From: Microbacterium testaceum
Lineage (GTDB): Bacteria > Actinomycetota > Actinomycetes > Actinomycetales > Microbacteriaceae
Direction: 5' to 3'
NCBI RefSeq assembly: GCF_029761935.1
Contig: NZ_CP121699.1
Span: 1,054,001-1,118,000 of the forward strand
Length of the DNA: 64,000 nt
Made by a program: the position numbers and the translations under genes. Below, in pieces: positions 27,425-35,300 of this stretch. Every line of letters begins with the position of its first letter. The stretch's first letter is position 1. The notes below the pieces were generated by a model. That model was not told the origin of the DNA, did not search any database, and saw only the letters and a list, made by a program, of their open reading frames with translations.

Positions 27425-27729
27425 TCGGTCTCCTCCGGCTCGCTCCCACCCTAGATCCGCGCGCGGGCGCCCCGGCGCTCACGTCGCGTTCGACCCGAAG
27501 CAGCAGAACGGATGCCGTCGCCTTACCGCTCGGCATCCGCCGCATCCTCCGCGTCCCGCGCCGGCCTCGACCGGCCGGCGGCGCACAGCAACCTCGGCGA
27601 TTCGCACAACCTCAGCCCGAAACCCCCGATGCCAACCGAGATCGCGCGAATCGGCCACTCTGCGCCGCCCGGCGAGAAGCAGGACGCCCCGCCGCCCGAA
27701 CCAACGGGCGACGGGGCTTCGTCACAGGG
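27425..27729. other. 305-bp intergenic region methyltransferase / flavin reductase
   Basis: It holds the methyltransferase ribosome site and its TAGGGT hexamer, a hairpin at 27509-27539 (CGGATGCCG arms, 13-nt loop) and the reductase terminator at 27686-27717. I find no convincing gene. Confidence 0.5.
27686..27717 (-). terminator. Terminator hairpin after the flavin reductase gene
   Basis: A 13-bp stem with one G-U-type pair (GCCCCGCCGCCCG against its complement) and a 6-nt loop, 12 nt beyond the stop. Confidence 0.65.
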
Positions 27730-28374
27730 TCACTCCCCCGACAGTCCACCCAGCAGGTGGCCGAACGAGCGGCCCTCGCCGAGGTATGACGAGGGGTCGA
27801 ACGGATCGGCGTCGCGGACGGGTTCGCGGGCGGCGATGGCATCCGCGAGCTCCCGGGCACCGCGGTCGACGCGGGACCCGAGCGGGGCGACCTCGTCGGC
27901 GTTGGCGCCCCAGTCGCTCGAGGCGGCGAACACGCCGGTGGGCACGGGGTTGGCGTGCAGGTAGGTGAACAGCGGGCGGATCGCGTAGTCGATCGCGAGC
28001 GAGTGCCGCGCGGTTCCGGCGTTCGCGCCGAGGAGCACGGGGGTTCCGGTGAGCGCCTGCGGGTCGAGCACGTCGATGAACGACTTGAACAGGCCCGAGT
28101 AGCTCGTCGAGAAGATCGGGGTCACCGCGATGATGCCGTCGGCCAAGACGACCGTGTTGATCATCTGCTCGAGGGCGGGAGGGGCGAAGCCGGTGAGCAG
28201 GTTGTCGGTCAGGTCGTGCGCGTAGTCGCGCAGCTCGAACACGTCGGCGGTGGCCTCGATGCCGCGCTCGCGCAGCTCCGCGAGCACGGCGTGGCTGAGC
28301 CGGTCGCCGAGCATACGGGTCGACGAGGGCGTCGACAGGCCCGCGGTCACGACCGCGATGCGACGGGCGGCCAT
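27730..28374 (-). CDS. NADPH-dependent FMN reductase, CE1759-like
   Basis: A flavodoxin-fold reductase of 214 residues, likely supplying reduced FMN to the monooxygenase encoded just upstream. The N-terminus RIAVVTAGLSTPSSTRMLGDRLS is the phosphate-binding loop and TPIFSTSYSGLFKSFIDVLDP the flavin loop. The pair resembles the CE1758/CE1759 two-component system named from Corynebacterium efficiens; that is from memory. The ATG is one base after the LLM gene's stop, so they share one transcript. Confidence 0.88.
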   Translation of the reverse strand: MAARRIAVVTAGLSTPSSTRMLGDRLSHAVLAELRERGIEATADVFELRDYAHDLTDNLLTGFAPPALEQMINTVVLADGIIAVTPIFSTSYSGLFKSFIDVLDPQALTGTPVLLGANAGTARHSLAIDYAIRPLFTYLHANPVPTGVFAASSDWGANADEVAPLGSRVDRGARELADAIAAREPVRDADPFDPSSYLGEGRSFGHLLGGLSGE

Positions 28375-28375
28375 C

Positions 28376-29608
28376 TCAGGCACCGACCTTCGACGCGGCC
28401 GCACCGAAGGCGCTGCCCGAGCGAGGCGCGGCATCCTGGTACGGGCTGCCCGAGACCATGTTGTCGCCGCGATTCGCGCCGGGAACCGCCTGACGCGGGG
28501 CCGCGCCGGCGTAGATCTTCTCGACCTGGTTGGCGTGCGTCGGGGCGTCCGGCACCTCGGCGGGGCGGTTCTTCTGCAGCTCCTTGCGCAACACCGGAAC
28601 GACCTCGCCGCCCAGGATGTCGAGCTGCTCGAGCACGGTCTTGGTCGGCAGACCCGCGTGGTCGATGAGGAACAGCTGGCGCTGGTAGTCGCCGAACGTC
28701 TCGCGCATCGCGGCGTAGCGGTCGATGATCTGCTGCGGCGAGCCGACGGTCAGCGGGGTCATCTCGCTGAAGTCCTCGAGGCTCGGGCCGTGGCCGTAGA
28801 CGGGGGCGTTGTCGAAGTACGGGCGGAACTCGCGCACGGCGTCCTGCGAGTTGGCGCGCATGAACACCTGGCCGCCGAGGCCGACGATCGCCTGCTGGGG
28901 CGTGCCGTGTCCGTAGTGGGCGAAGCGCTCGCGGTACAGCGTGATCAGGCGCTGGTAGTGCTCCTTGGGCCAGAAGATGTTGTTCGCGAAGAAGCCGTTG
29001 CCGTAGTACGCGGCCTGCTCGGCGATCTCGGGCGTGCGGATCGAGCCGTGCCACACGAACGGGGGCACACCATCGAGGGGACGCGGGGTCGAGGTGAAGC
29101 CCTGCAGCGGGGTGCGGAACTTCCCCTCCCAGTCGACGACGTCTTCACGCCACAGCTTGTGCAGCAGGTCGTAGTTCTCGATGGTCAGGGGCAGACCCTG
29201 GCGGATGTCCTTGCCGAACCAGGGGTAGACCGGGCCGGTGTTGCCGCGGCCGAGCATGAGGTCGGCGCGACCGCCCGAGACGTGCTGCAGCATCGCGAAG
29301 TCCTCGGCGATCTTCACCGGGTCGTTCGTGGTGATGAGGGTCGTGGAGGTCGTGAGGATGAGGCGCTCGGTCTGGGCCGCGATGTACGCGAGCGTCGTCG
29401 TGGGCGACGACGACCAGAACGGCGGGTTGTGGTGCTCGCCGAGGGCGAAGACGTCCAGGCCGACCTCTTCGGTGTGCTTGGCGATCGTGAGGGTGTCTTT
29501 GATGCGCTGGGCTTCGCTCGGCGTCGTACCGGTGGTCGGGTCCTGGGTGATGTCGCTCACCGTCATGACACCGAACTGCATTCCGGGCCAGGTGTTCGTC
29601 TCGCTCAT
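28376..29608 (-). CDS. LLM class flavin-dependent oxidoreductase, CE1758-like
   Basis: A bacterial luciferase-like monooxygenase of 410 residues using FMNH2 from the reductase downstream; the substrate is unknown. Family strings include MQFGVMTVSDIT, FALGEHHNPPFWSSSP, LTTSTTLITTNDPVKIAEDFAMLQHVSGGRADLMLGRGNT and PPFVWHGSIRTPEIAEQAA. The ATG at 29608 has GAAGAGG 7 nt upstream; the longer frame to 29710 reads through intergenic sequence. Directly upstream is a TGTAT/ATACA dyad that could bind a regulator. The C-terminal ~45 residues are low complexity. Confidence 0.9.
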   Translation of the reverse strand: MSETNTWPGMQFGVMTVSDITQDPTTGTTPSEAQRIKDTLTIAKHTEEVGLDVFALGEHHNPPFWSSSPTTTLAYIAAQTERLILTTSTTLITTNDPVKIAEDFAMLQHVSGGRADLMLGRGNTGPVYPWFGKDIRQGLPLTIENYDLLHKLWREDVVDWEGKFRTPLQGFTSTPRPLDGVPPFVWHGSIRTPEIAEQAAYYGNGFFANNIFWPKEHYQRLITLYRERFAHYGHGTPQQAIVGLGGQVFMRANSQDAVREFRPYFDNAPVYGHGPSLEDFSEMTPLTVGSPQQIIDRYAAMRETFGDYQRQLFLIDHAGLPTKTVLEQLDILGGEVVPVLRKELQKNRPAEVPDAPTHANQVEKIYAGAAPRQAVPGANRGDNMVSGSPYQDAAPRSGSAFGAAASKVGA

Positions 29609-29623
29609 GATGCCTCTTCCATT

Positions 29624-29643
29624 TGTATGCATCTGAATATACA
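29624..29643. promoter_or_regulatory. Candidate operator upstream of the LLM/flavin reductase operon
   Basis: TGTATGCATCTGAATATACA has TGTAT/ATACA arms around 10 nt in an unusually AT-rich patch 16 nt before the LLM start. It could bind a MarR- or TetR-type repressor. No regulator gene is adjacent, so the assignment is weak. Confidence 0.4.
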
Positions 29644-29695
29644 TGGTGGAACGCGCAGCGCCGAGCTTTATTCCGGCCACCCCCCCATCAGCGAG

Positions 29696-29754
29696 AAACG
29701 CTCCCCGCACCGGGAAACGCGTTCAGCGGGCGTTTTCCGGTGCAGGAAGCGTTT
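29696..29754. repeat. Long imperfect inverted repeat downstream of efeB
   Basis: Two 25-nt arms, 22 of 25 positions paired, separated by 9 nt. The outer ends read AAACGC/GCGTTT. It lies 18 nt beyond the efeB stop, so it may terminate efeUOB transcripts, but there is no U-run. Confidence 0.7.
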
Positions 29755-29771
29755 ACGAGTCGGCACAGGCG

Positions 29772-31067
29772 TTACGCCCCGAGCAGCCCCGCCCCCACCG
29801 ATGCCCCCGCGGCCGGTGCGGGCGGCACGGCCCACAGCCCCGAGCCGACGTGGCGGACGTACTCGTTCATGGCATCCGTCGAGAGGGCCTTCTGCACGGT
29901 GATGTACCGCTGCGGGCTCTTCTGGAACGACAGGAAGAACAGGCCGGCGTTGAGTCGCCCCAGGTCGGTCGTGCCGTCGACGAAGTTGTACCCGCGACGC
30001 AGCAGTCGGATACCGCCGTTCATGTCGGGGTGCGCGAGGCGCACGTGGCTGCGCGGGTCGATCGCCGGGGCCCCGGTGGCGCCCGCCGCCGCGAAGTCCG
30101 GCGCGGTGAACTCGTCGCCGCCCGAGAGCGGTGCGCCGTTCGCCTTGTCACGACCGATTACGCGGTCCTGCTCGGCCAGACGCGTGCGGTCCCACGTCTC
30201 GATGAGCATCGAGATGCGCCGCGCGACCAGGTACGACCCGCCCGCGAGCCAGGCCGGACCCTCGGATGCCGACACCCACACGTTCTCGTCGAGAGCGGCC
30301 GCATCGTCGGCGAGGATGTTGGCCGTTCCGTCCTTGAACCCGAACAGATTCCGAGGGGTCGTCTGCTCGGAGGTCGTCTTCGAGGTGCGACCGAACCCGA
30401 GCTGCGACCACCGGATCGTCGCCCGACCGAAGGCGATCCGACTGAGGTTGCGGATGGCGTGGACCGCCACCTGCGGGTCGTCCGCACAGGCCTGGATGCA
30501 GAGATCGCCGTCGGAACGCAGCGGGTCGAGATCGTCGCCGAGGAACGCCGGCAGCCGCTCGAGCCCGTCGGGACGCTGCCCCTCGAGTCCGAAGCGCTGG
30601 TCGAACAGCGACGGCCCGAATCCGAACGTGATGGTGAGGTTGCTCGCCGGCAGACCCAGGGCCTCGCCCGTGTCGTCCGGCGGCGCCTGGGGAGAGCCGC
30701 CCACGGCACCCGTGGCGGTCACCTCGAGCCCCTGCATCATGCGGGTCGCGGCGTACGTCCAGTCCGAGAGCAACTCGGCGAGGTCGTCGTGCGTGGTCCG
30801 CGCCATCATGTCGTACGAGGCGAAGTGCAGGTGCTCCTGCACCGGCGTCGTGATCCCGGGCTGATGGATGCCGGTCGTCACCGCCGCGGCATCCTTCACC
30901 GCCTTCTGCTGCTCGAGGGCGTAGGCCTGACCGCCGACGAGGCCGCCTCCGGCGCCGACGACGAGCCCCGTGGCCCCGGCGCCGAGGGCGAGGCCCATCA
31001 GCCCACGGCGCGACAAGCCCGTGGCATCCGGGGTCTGCTCCTCCGGCATGTTCTGCGCGTCGCTCAC
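29772..31067 (-). CDS. efeB: Deferrochelatase/peroxidase EfeB (DyP-type)
   Basis: A Tat-exported haem peroxidase of the EfeUOB iron system, 431 residues, which oxidises Fe(II) or removes iron from haem at the cell surface. The twin-arginine signal SRRGLMGLALGAGATGLVVG starts at residue 19. The DyP motif GFKDG (in NLFGFKDGTANI) carries the distal Asp, and SHVRLAHPDMN supplies the proximal haem His. The GTG at 31067 begins 2 nt after the efeO stop with GGAG upstream. The ATG at 31049 lacks any ribosome site and was rejected, which would also leave the Tat signal intact. Confidence 0.93.
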   Translation of the reverse strand: MSDAQNMPEEQTPDATGLSRRGLMGLALGAGATGLVVGAGGGLVGGQAYALEQQKAVKDAAAVTTGIHQPGITTPVQEHLHFASYDMMARTTHDDLAELLSDWTYAATRMMQGLEVTATGAVGGSPQAPPDDTGEALGLPASNLTITFGFGPSLFDQRFGLEGQRPDGLERLPAFLGDDLDPLRSDGDLCIQACADDPQVAVHAIRNLSRIAFGRATIRWSQLGFGRTSKTTSEQTTPRNLFGFKDGTANILADDAAALDENVWVSASEGPAWLAGGSYLVARRISMLIETWDRTRLAEQDRVIGRDKANGAPLSGGDEFTAPDFAAAGATGAPAIDPRSHVRLAHPDMNGGIRLLRRGYNFVDGTTDLGRLNAGLFFLSFQKSPQRYITVQKALSTDAMNEYVRHVGSGLWAVPPAPAAGASVGAGLLGA

Positions 31068-31069
31068 CC

Positions 31070-32299
31070 TCACTCCAGGATCGTCACCGTCAGCTGCGAG
31101 AGCGGCTCGGCGAGGGCGTTGATGAGGTCGGTGAGCTGGCGCTTGTCGGCCTCGGTGATCTGGCTGTAGGGGACGAAGCCGGCGTCGAGCGACCCGTACT
31201 TCGCCAGGGCCGCCTCGAGATCGGCGTAGCCGCCGTCGATGCGCGACACGAGCGCGATGCCCTTGTCGCCCTTCGAATCGGCGAAATCGCGCACGAGCGA
31301 GAAGGCCATCTTCGAGCCCTCGACGTTCGCCGCGAAGTCGTTGAGGTCGGTGCCCGACCACCAGTCCTCTTCGCCGCTGATCTTGCCCGTGGCAACCTCG
31401 TCGAGCAGCGAGATCGCCCCGTTCGAGATCCCCGCGACGCCCTGCGCGTCGAGCGCCTGGGTGAAGGCGTCGGAGTGTACGTAGTCGTACAGCTCCTGGG
31501 TGTCGGCGACGAGCTTGTCACCGTAGGTCGCGCGCTCGGCGGGGGTCGAGGGCGCCCAGTCCTTCCACGCGGGGGTCTCGCCGTCGGCGTTCAGTGCGTC
31601 CTGCGCCGGAACCCAGAGGTCCTTCTCGATGCGGTGGAACCCGGTCCAGTCCAGCCCCTCGGCCACGGCGTCGACCTCGCGGTAGTCGATGCGCGGATCG
31701 AGGTCGCCGAGCGCCTCGGCGATCGGCTCGATGCGCTCGTAGAAGGCGCGCACGCGCGGGAACTGCTCTTTCGCCGCGGCGTCGTCGCCCGACTCGTAGG
31801 CGGCGGTGAACGTCTGCACGGCGGGGATCAGCTGTCCGACCTGGTCCTTGACGAAGGCGGCGTAGAGGTCGACGGCCTTCTGCTTCTGCTCGGCATCCGG
31901 ACCACTGACGGCGACGGCGTCTCCGGTGACGGTGAAGCTCGCCTTGCCCACCCCGTCGCCGACCATACCGGGCTTGCAGAGGGTGAAGTAGTCGCCGGGC
32001 TGCGCGACGACCGTGAGGTTGCGCGAGGCACCCGGGGCGATGTTCTCGACTTCGCCGACGATGCGCAGACCGTCGGACGCCAGAAGGTAGAACTCCGTGA
32101 CCTGGTCGCTCTTGTTGCTCACGTCGAACGCGACGGTGCCGCTGGGCGCGCTGGCGGCCGAGACCGCGCAGCCGTCGCCGGTCGAGGTGACGGACAGTGC
32201 ACCCGAGGCCGCCGCGTCGGATTTGGCGACGCAGCCGGACAGGAGCAGGACGGTCGCGCCGGCCGCGGCGGTCGCCGCGAGGAGGCGTGTCGAGTTCAT
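31070..32299 (-). CDS. efeO: Iron uptake lipoprotein EfeO (cupredoxin + M75 domain)
   Basis: Extracytoplasmic iron-binding component of EfeUOB, 409 residues. A lipobox LLLLSGC puts the lipidated Cys at residue 23. Residues ~30-125 form the cupredoxin-like domain (YFTLCKPGM), and ~140-400 the M75 peptidase-like domain with the metal motif HRIEKDLW (H-x-x-E) after DWTGF. The ATG at 32299 follows CGGAGAAC. It lies 61 nt after efeU and 2 nt before efeB, so the three are one operon. Confidence 0.95.
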   Translation of the reverse strand: MNSTRLLAATAAAGATVLLLSGCVAKSDAAASGALSVTSTGDGCAVSAASAPSGTVAFDVSNKSDQVTEFYLLASDGLRIVGEVENIAPGASRNLTVVAQPGDYFTLCKPGMVGDGVGKASFTVTGDAVAVSGPDAEQKQKAVDLYAAFVKDQVGQLIPAVQTFTAAYESGDDAAAKEQFPRVRAFYERIEPIAEALGDLDPRIDYREVDAVAEGLDWTGFHRIEKDLWVPAQDALNADGETPAWKDWAPSTPAERATYGDKLVADTQELYDYVHSDAFTQALDAQGVAGISNGAISLLDEVATGKISGEEDWWSGTDLNDFAANVEGSKMAFSLVRDFADSKGDKGIALVSRIDGGYADLEAALAKYGSLDAGFVPYSQITEADKRQLTDLINALAEPLSQLTVTILE

Positions 32300-32360
32300 G
32301 GTTCTCCGATCGATGAGAGAGGGATGCCGCGGCGTCGGGAACGCGGGCGGTGCCGGGGGT

Positions 32361-33359
32361 CTACGGGGTGGCGGTGGCGGGCGGGGCGGTGGGCGAGGAC
32401 CCGACCCGTGCCGGCTCCACCGCGACGGTGGGGCGGGGTGCGGCATCCGATGCCGCAGCACCCGTCGACGGTGGGCGGCGGTTTGCGCGGACGCCGCGGA
32501 AGAAGAGGGGCGCGACGATGGCGATGTACACCACCCAGGCGATCACCTGGAGCCAGGTCATCTGCGGCATGAAGCCGACCGTCGCCTGCAGCAGTACGGC
32601 GAGCGCGCTGTCGGGCGCGATGGTGGTGGAGACGTCGAACGCCCAGCCGAAGGGGAAGCCGGCCCACCCTGTGGCGACCGCACCGGTCGCGGGATCGAGC
32701 GGCGCCCCGGCTCCGAAGGGTCCCGGAAGGGCTCCCGCCTCCTGCAGATCGTGGAAGGCGTACGCGAGGACACCGGCCGCGACGATGACGAGGACGCCGC
32801 CGGTCCAGGTGAAGAAGCGGCCGAGGTTCAGGCGCAGCATGCCGCGCGCGATGAACCAGCCGAGCACGACGGCCGTCATCAGCCCGAGCAGTGCGCCCAA
32901 CAGGGCGACGGGCGATTCGCCGAACGACTGCACCATCGACCACAGCAGAAGGGTCGTCTCGACGCCCTCGCGCGCGACCGAGACGAACCCGATGGCCACG
33001 AGCGCCCAGACGCCCCCGCGCAGCGCCTTGTCGAGGCCGCCCTCGAGGCCCGCCTTGAGCGTGCGCCCCGCCTTCTGCATCCAGAAGATCATCCACGTGA
33101 CCATCGCGACGGCCACCAGGGACAGCCCGCCGCCGAGCAACTCCTGCGCCTCGAACGTCAGCATGTACGCGCCGAAGGTGAAGATCGCCCCGACGCCGAG
33201 GGCGAGGGCGACGGCGAGTCCCACACCGGTCCACAGCGTGGGGAGCGCGTCGCGGCGGTCGAGACGCGTGAGGTAGGCGACGAGGATGCCGACGACCAGG
33301 GCCGCCTCGAGGCCCTCACGCAGACCGATGAGGAAGGTGGCGAAGAAGCTTGCGAGCAC
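32361..33359 (-). CDS. efeU: Iron permease EfeU (FTR1 family)
   Basis: Inner-membrane iron permease, 332 residues with about seven membrane segments. The two REGxE motifs that bind iron are present: FLIGLREGLEAALVVG at ~11-26 and VSVAREGVETTLLLW at ~125-140. The last ~45 residues are Ala/Pro-rich and hydrophilic. The start is GTG at 33359 with no evident Shine-Dalgarno. A 19-bp DtxR/IdeR-like iron box lies 57 nt upstream, so the operon is probably repressed by iron-loaded regulator. efeO and efeB follow. Confidence 0.94.
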   Translation of the reverse strand: MLASFFATFLIGLREGLEAALVVGILVAYLTRLDRRDALPTLWTGVGLAVALALGVGAIFTFGAYMLTFEAQELLGGGLSLVAVAMVTWMIFWMQKAGRTLKAGLEGGLDKALRGGVWALVAIGFVSVAREGVETTLLLWSMVQSFGESPVALLGALLGLMTAVVLGWFIARGMLRLNLGRFFTWTGGVLVIVAAGVLAYAFHDLQEAGALPGPFGAGAPLDPATGAVATGWAGFPFGWAFDVSTTIAPDSALAVLLQATVGFMPQMTWLQVIAWVVYIAIVAPLFFRGVRANRRPPSTGAAASDAAPRPTVAVEPARVGSSPTAPPATATP

Positions 33360-33415
33360 GAGCGGAGGACCCGACTTTCACGATGGGGGTGAGGACGCCG
33401 CGGCACTGCGGAAGG

Positions 33416-33434
33416 TAAGGACAGCCTCACCTGA
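33416..33434. promoter_or_regulatory. DtxR/IdeR-type iron box upstream of efeUOB
   Basis: TAAGGACAGCCTCACCTGA matches the consensus TWAGGTTAGSCTAACCTWA at 15 of 19 positions by my alignment. Its place just upstream of efeU fits iron repression of the importer. Confidence 0.75.
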
Positions 33435-33563
33435 CCACTACACAATACGCAATACCCGGGACGATTCCCACCAGGAATCGGCGGGATCACTCCTCTCGAC
33501 GCGGGCGTCACCCGCCGAGCGGTAATCGTCGGCAACATTCGGGCGGCATCGCGTGGGCCGACC

Positions 33564-33569
33564 TAGCCT
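33564..33569 (+). promoter_or_regulatory. -10 hexamer TAGCCT of the 2OG oxygenase gene (leaderless)
   Basis: TAGCCT-N6-ATG. Confidence 0.6.
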
Positions 33570-33575
33570 CGATCC

Positions 33576-34592
33576 ATGTCCGACCTGAACCTCCCCGTTC
33601 TCGACCTCTCGCTCCTCGACCAGGGCCCCGACGCCGCCGCCCGCTTTCGCGACGAGCTGCGCGCCGCCACCCACGACGTCGGGTTCTTCTACCTGACCGG
33701 CACCGGGGTGAGCGCCGATCTCGAGGCGCGGCTGCTGCGGGCGGCGAAGGACTTCTTCGCCCTGCCCGAGGCCGAGAAGCTCTCGATCGAGAACGTCACG
33801 AGCCCCCACTTCCGCGGGTACACGCGCGTCGGCGGCGAGCGCACGCAGGGCCGGGTCGACTGGCGCGAGCAGATCGACATCGGACCCGAGCGGGCCCCCC
33901 TGACCGACCCCGACGGCCCGGGGTACAACCGTCTCGTCGGCCCGAACCTGTGGCCCGCGGCGCAGCCCGAGCTGCAGGACGTCGTGACCGAGTGGCACGA
34001 CCACCTCACGGGCGTCGCACGCAAGCTCCTCCGCGCGTGGGCCCTCGCCCTGGGCGCGGAGGAACAGTACTTCGACCGCCACTTCGGCGACCCGCAGACC
34101 CTCATCAAGATCGTCCGCTACCCCGGCAAGGACGACCCCACTCCCCAGCAAGGGGTGGGCGCCCACAAGGACTCGGGCGTGCTGACCCTGCTGTGGGTCG
34201 AGCCCGGAAAGGGCGGCCTGCAGGTCGAGCGCGACGGCGAGTGGGTCGACGCTCCCCCGGTGTCGGGCGCCTTCGTGGTCAACATCGGCGAACTGCTCGA
34301 GTACGCCACGCAGGGCTACCTGCGGGCGACGAACCACCGGGTGATCTCGCCGCGGTTCCCCGACGAGCGCATCTCGGTGCCGTTCTTCTTCAACCCGGCC
34401 CTCGACGCGCGCCTGCCGATCATCGAGCTGCCGGCCGAACTCGCCGCCCAGTCTCGCGGCGTCGAGGACGACCCCGACAACCCCATCCACGCGACCTACG
34501 GCGAGAACGCCCTCAAGTCGCGGCTGCGCGCCCACCCCGACGTGGCCGAGCGCTGGCATCCCGACCTGGTCGCCGCCCGCACGGCATCCTGA
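33576..34592 (+). CDS. 2-oxoglutarate-Fe(II) oxygenase, isopenicillin N synthase family
   Basis: A non-haem iron dioxygenase of 338 residues with unknown substrate. The facial triad is visible: GAHKDSGVLTLLW gives H-x-D and ATNHRVISPRFPDERISVPFF the distal His, with R of the RxS motif (ERIS) for 2-oxoglutarate. The N-terminal DIOX_N part is PVLDLSLLDQG...HDVGFFYLTGTGV. It sits divergently from efeUOB, 216 nt away, across the iron box; whether iron also controls it is open. No biosynthetic cluster surrounds it. Confidence 0.9.
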   Translation: MSDLNLPVLDLSLLDQGPDAAARFRDELRAATHDVGFFYLTGTGVSADLEARLLRAAKDFFALPEAEKLSIENVTSPHFRGYTRVGGERTQGRVDWREQIDIGPERAPLTDPDGPGYNRLVGPNLWPAAQPELQDVVTEWHDHLTGVARKLLRAWALALGAEEQYFDRHFGDPQTLIKIVRYPGKDDPTPQQGVGAHKDSGVLTLLWVEPGKGGLQVERDGEWVDAPPVSGAFVVNIGELLEYATQGYLRATNHRVISPRFPDERISVPFFFNPALDARLPIIELPAELAAQSRGVEDDPDNPIHATYGENALKSRLRAHPDVAERWHPDLVAARTAS

Positions 34593-34635
34593 GTCTCGTC
34601 CGCCGCGCCCCGGTCGTGGTCGTGACCACCCGCAC

Positions 34636-34702
34636 CGATAAACGCCCTCCCGAGTGAGGCACGCCCGAACGGCGCGTGTCTCACTCGAGGCGGCGTTTAT
34701 CG
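34636..34702. repeat. 67-nt quasi-palindrome between the oxygenase gene and rpsO
   Basis: Arms of 28 nt begin GATAAACGCC and include CGAGTGAG and CACGC; they pair except for a 4-nt internal mismatch and one further base, around a 9-nt loop. It lies 43 nt beyond the oxygenase stop and could end that transcript, but it has no U-run and looks like a dispersed palindromic element. Confidence 0.75.
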
Positions 34703-34798
34703 CGGAAGCAAACCCGCCGCCGTCTCGCGAAGGGGGCCCCGCCGCCGTCTGGCGAAGGCGGAGCGGACGCCACGGGGCCACGGCATCCGGGAATGACG

Positions 34799-34827
34799 AA
34801 GGCCGCCCCACACCGTGGGGCGGCCTT
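34799..34827 (-). terminator. Terminator hairpin after rpsO
   Basis: A perfect 12-bp stem (AAGGCCGCCCCA and its complement) with a 5-nt loop, 35 nt beyond the rpsO stop. Confidence 0.8.
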
Positions 34828-34862
34828 CCAAGAATGTTTTGCGCGATAGAACGCTGGTGCGA

Positions 34863-35132
34863 TTAGCGACGCAGACCGAGACGCTCGATGAGCGAGCGGT
34901 AACGGTTGATGTCGACGTCCTGCAGGTAACCCAGCAGGCGGCGGCGCTGACCGACGAGCAGGAAGAGCCCACGGCGCGAGTGGTGGTCGTGCTTGTGGGT
35001 CTTGAGGTGCTCGGTGAGGTCCTTGATGCGCTGCGTCATCATCGCGACCTGCACCTCGGGGGATCCGGTGTCACCGGGGTGCGTCGCGTACTCTTCGATG
35101 ATCGCCTTCTTGACGTCTGCTTCGAGTGCCAT
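34863..35132 (-). CDS. rpsO: 30S ribosomal protein S15
   Basis: An 89-residue 30S subunit protein that binds 16S rRNA and bridges to 23S rRNA. The sequence [56 protein letters not shown] is the classic S15 with the GDTGSPEVQ and HHSRRGL motifs, and it is full length. The ATG at 35132 has AAGGAAGGGG about 8 nt upstream. It is a single-gene unit between its own terminator and a divergent MFS gene; pnp, its usual neighbour, is elsewhere in this window. Confidence 0.98.
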   Translation of the reverse strand: MALEADVKKAIIEEYATHPGDTGSPEVQVAMMTQRIKDLTEHLKTHKHDHHSRRGLFLLVGQRRRLLGYLQDVDINRYRSLIERLGLRR

Positions 35133-35288
35133 AGATGGGATCCCCTTCCTTCTCATTGCGCGGCGCCCGTCACACGATGTGCGAGCTCTCTTTATCCGCG
35201 GCCGATCGAACGGCAACCGCATGAGTCTACCAGCATCGGGATGCCGACACCGCACCGGTCCGCGGCGTCCGGTGTCGGAGGGCTGGCG

Positions 35289-35294
35289 TAGCCT
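35289..35294 (+). promoter_or_regulatory. -10 hexamer TAGCCT of the MFS_3 gene (leaderless)
   Basis: TAGCCT-N6-GTG; it supports the GTG at 35301 as the start. Confidence 0.6.
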
Positions 35295-35300
35295 CGAGCC

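Noticed and set aside
33576..34592. 2OG oxygenase as a beta-lactam biosynthesis gene
   Set aside because: The isopenicillin N synthase family is broad and no non-ribosomal synthetase or related gene lies in the window.
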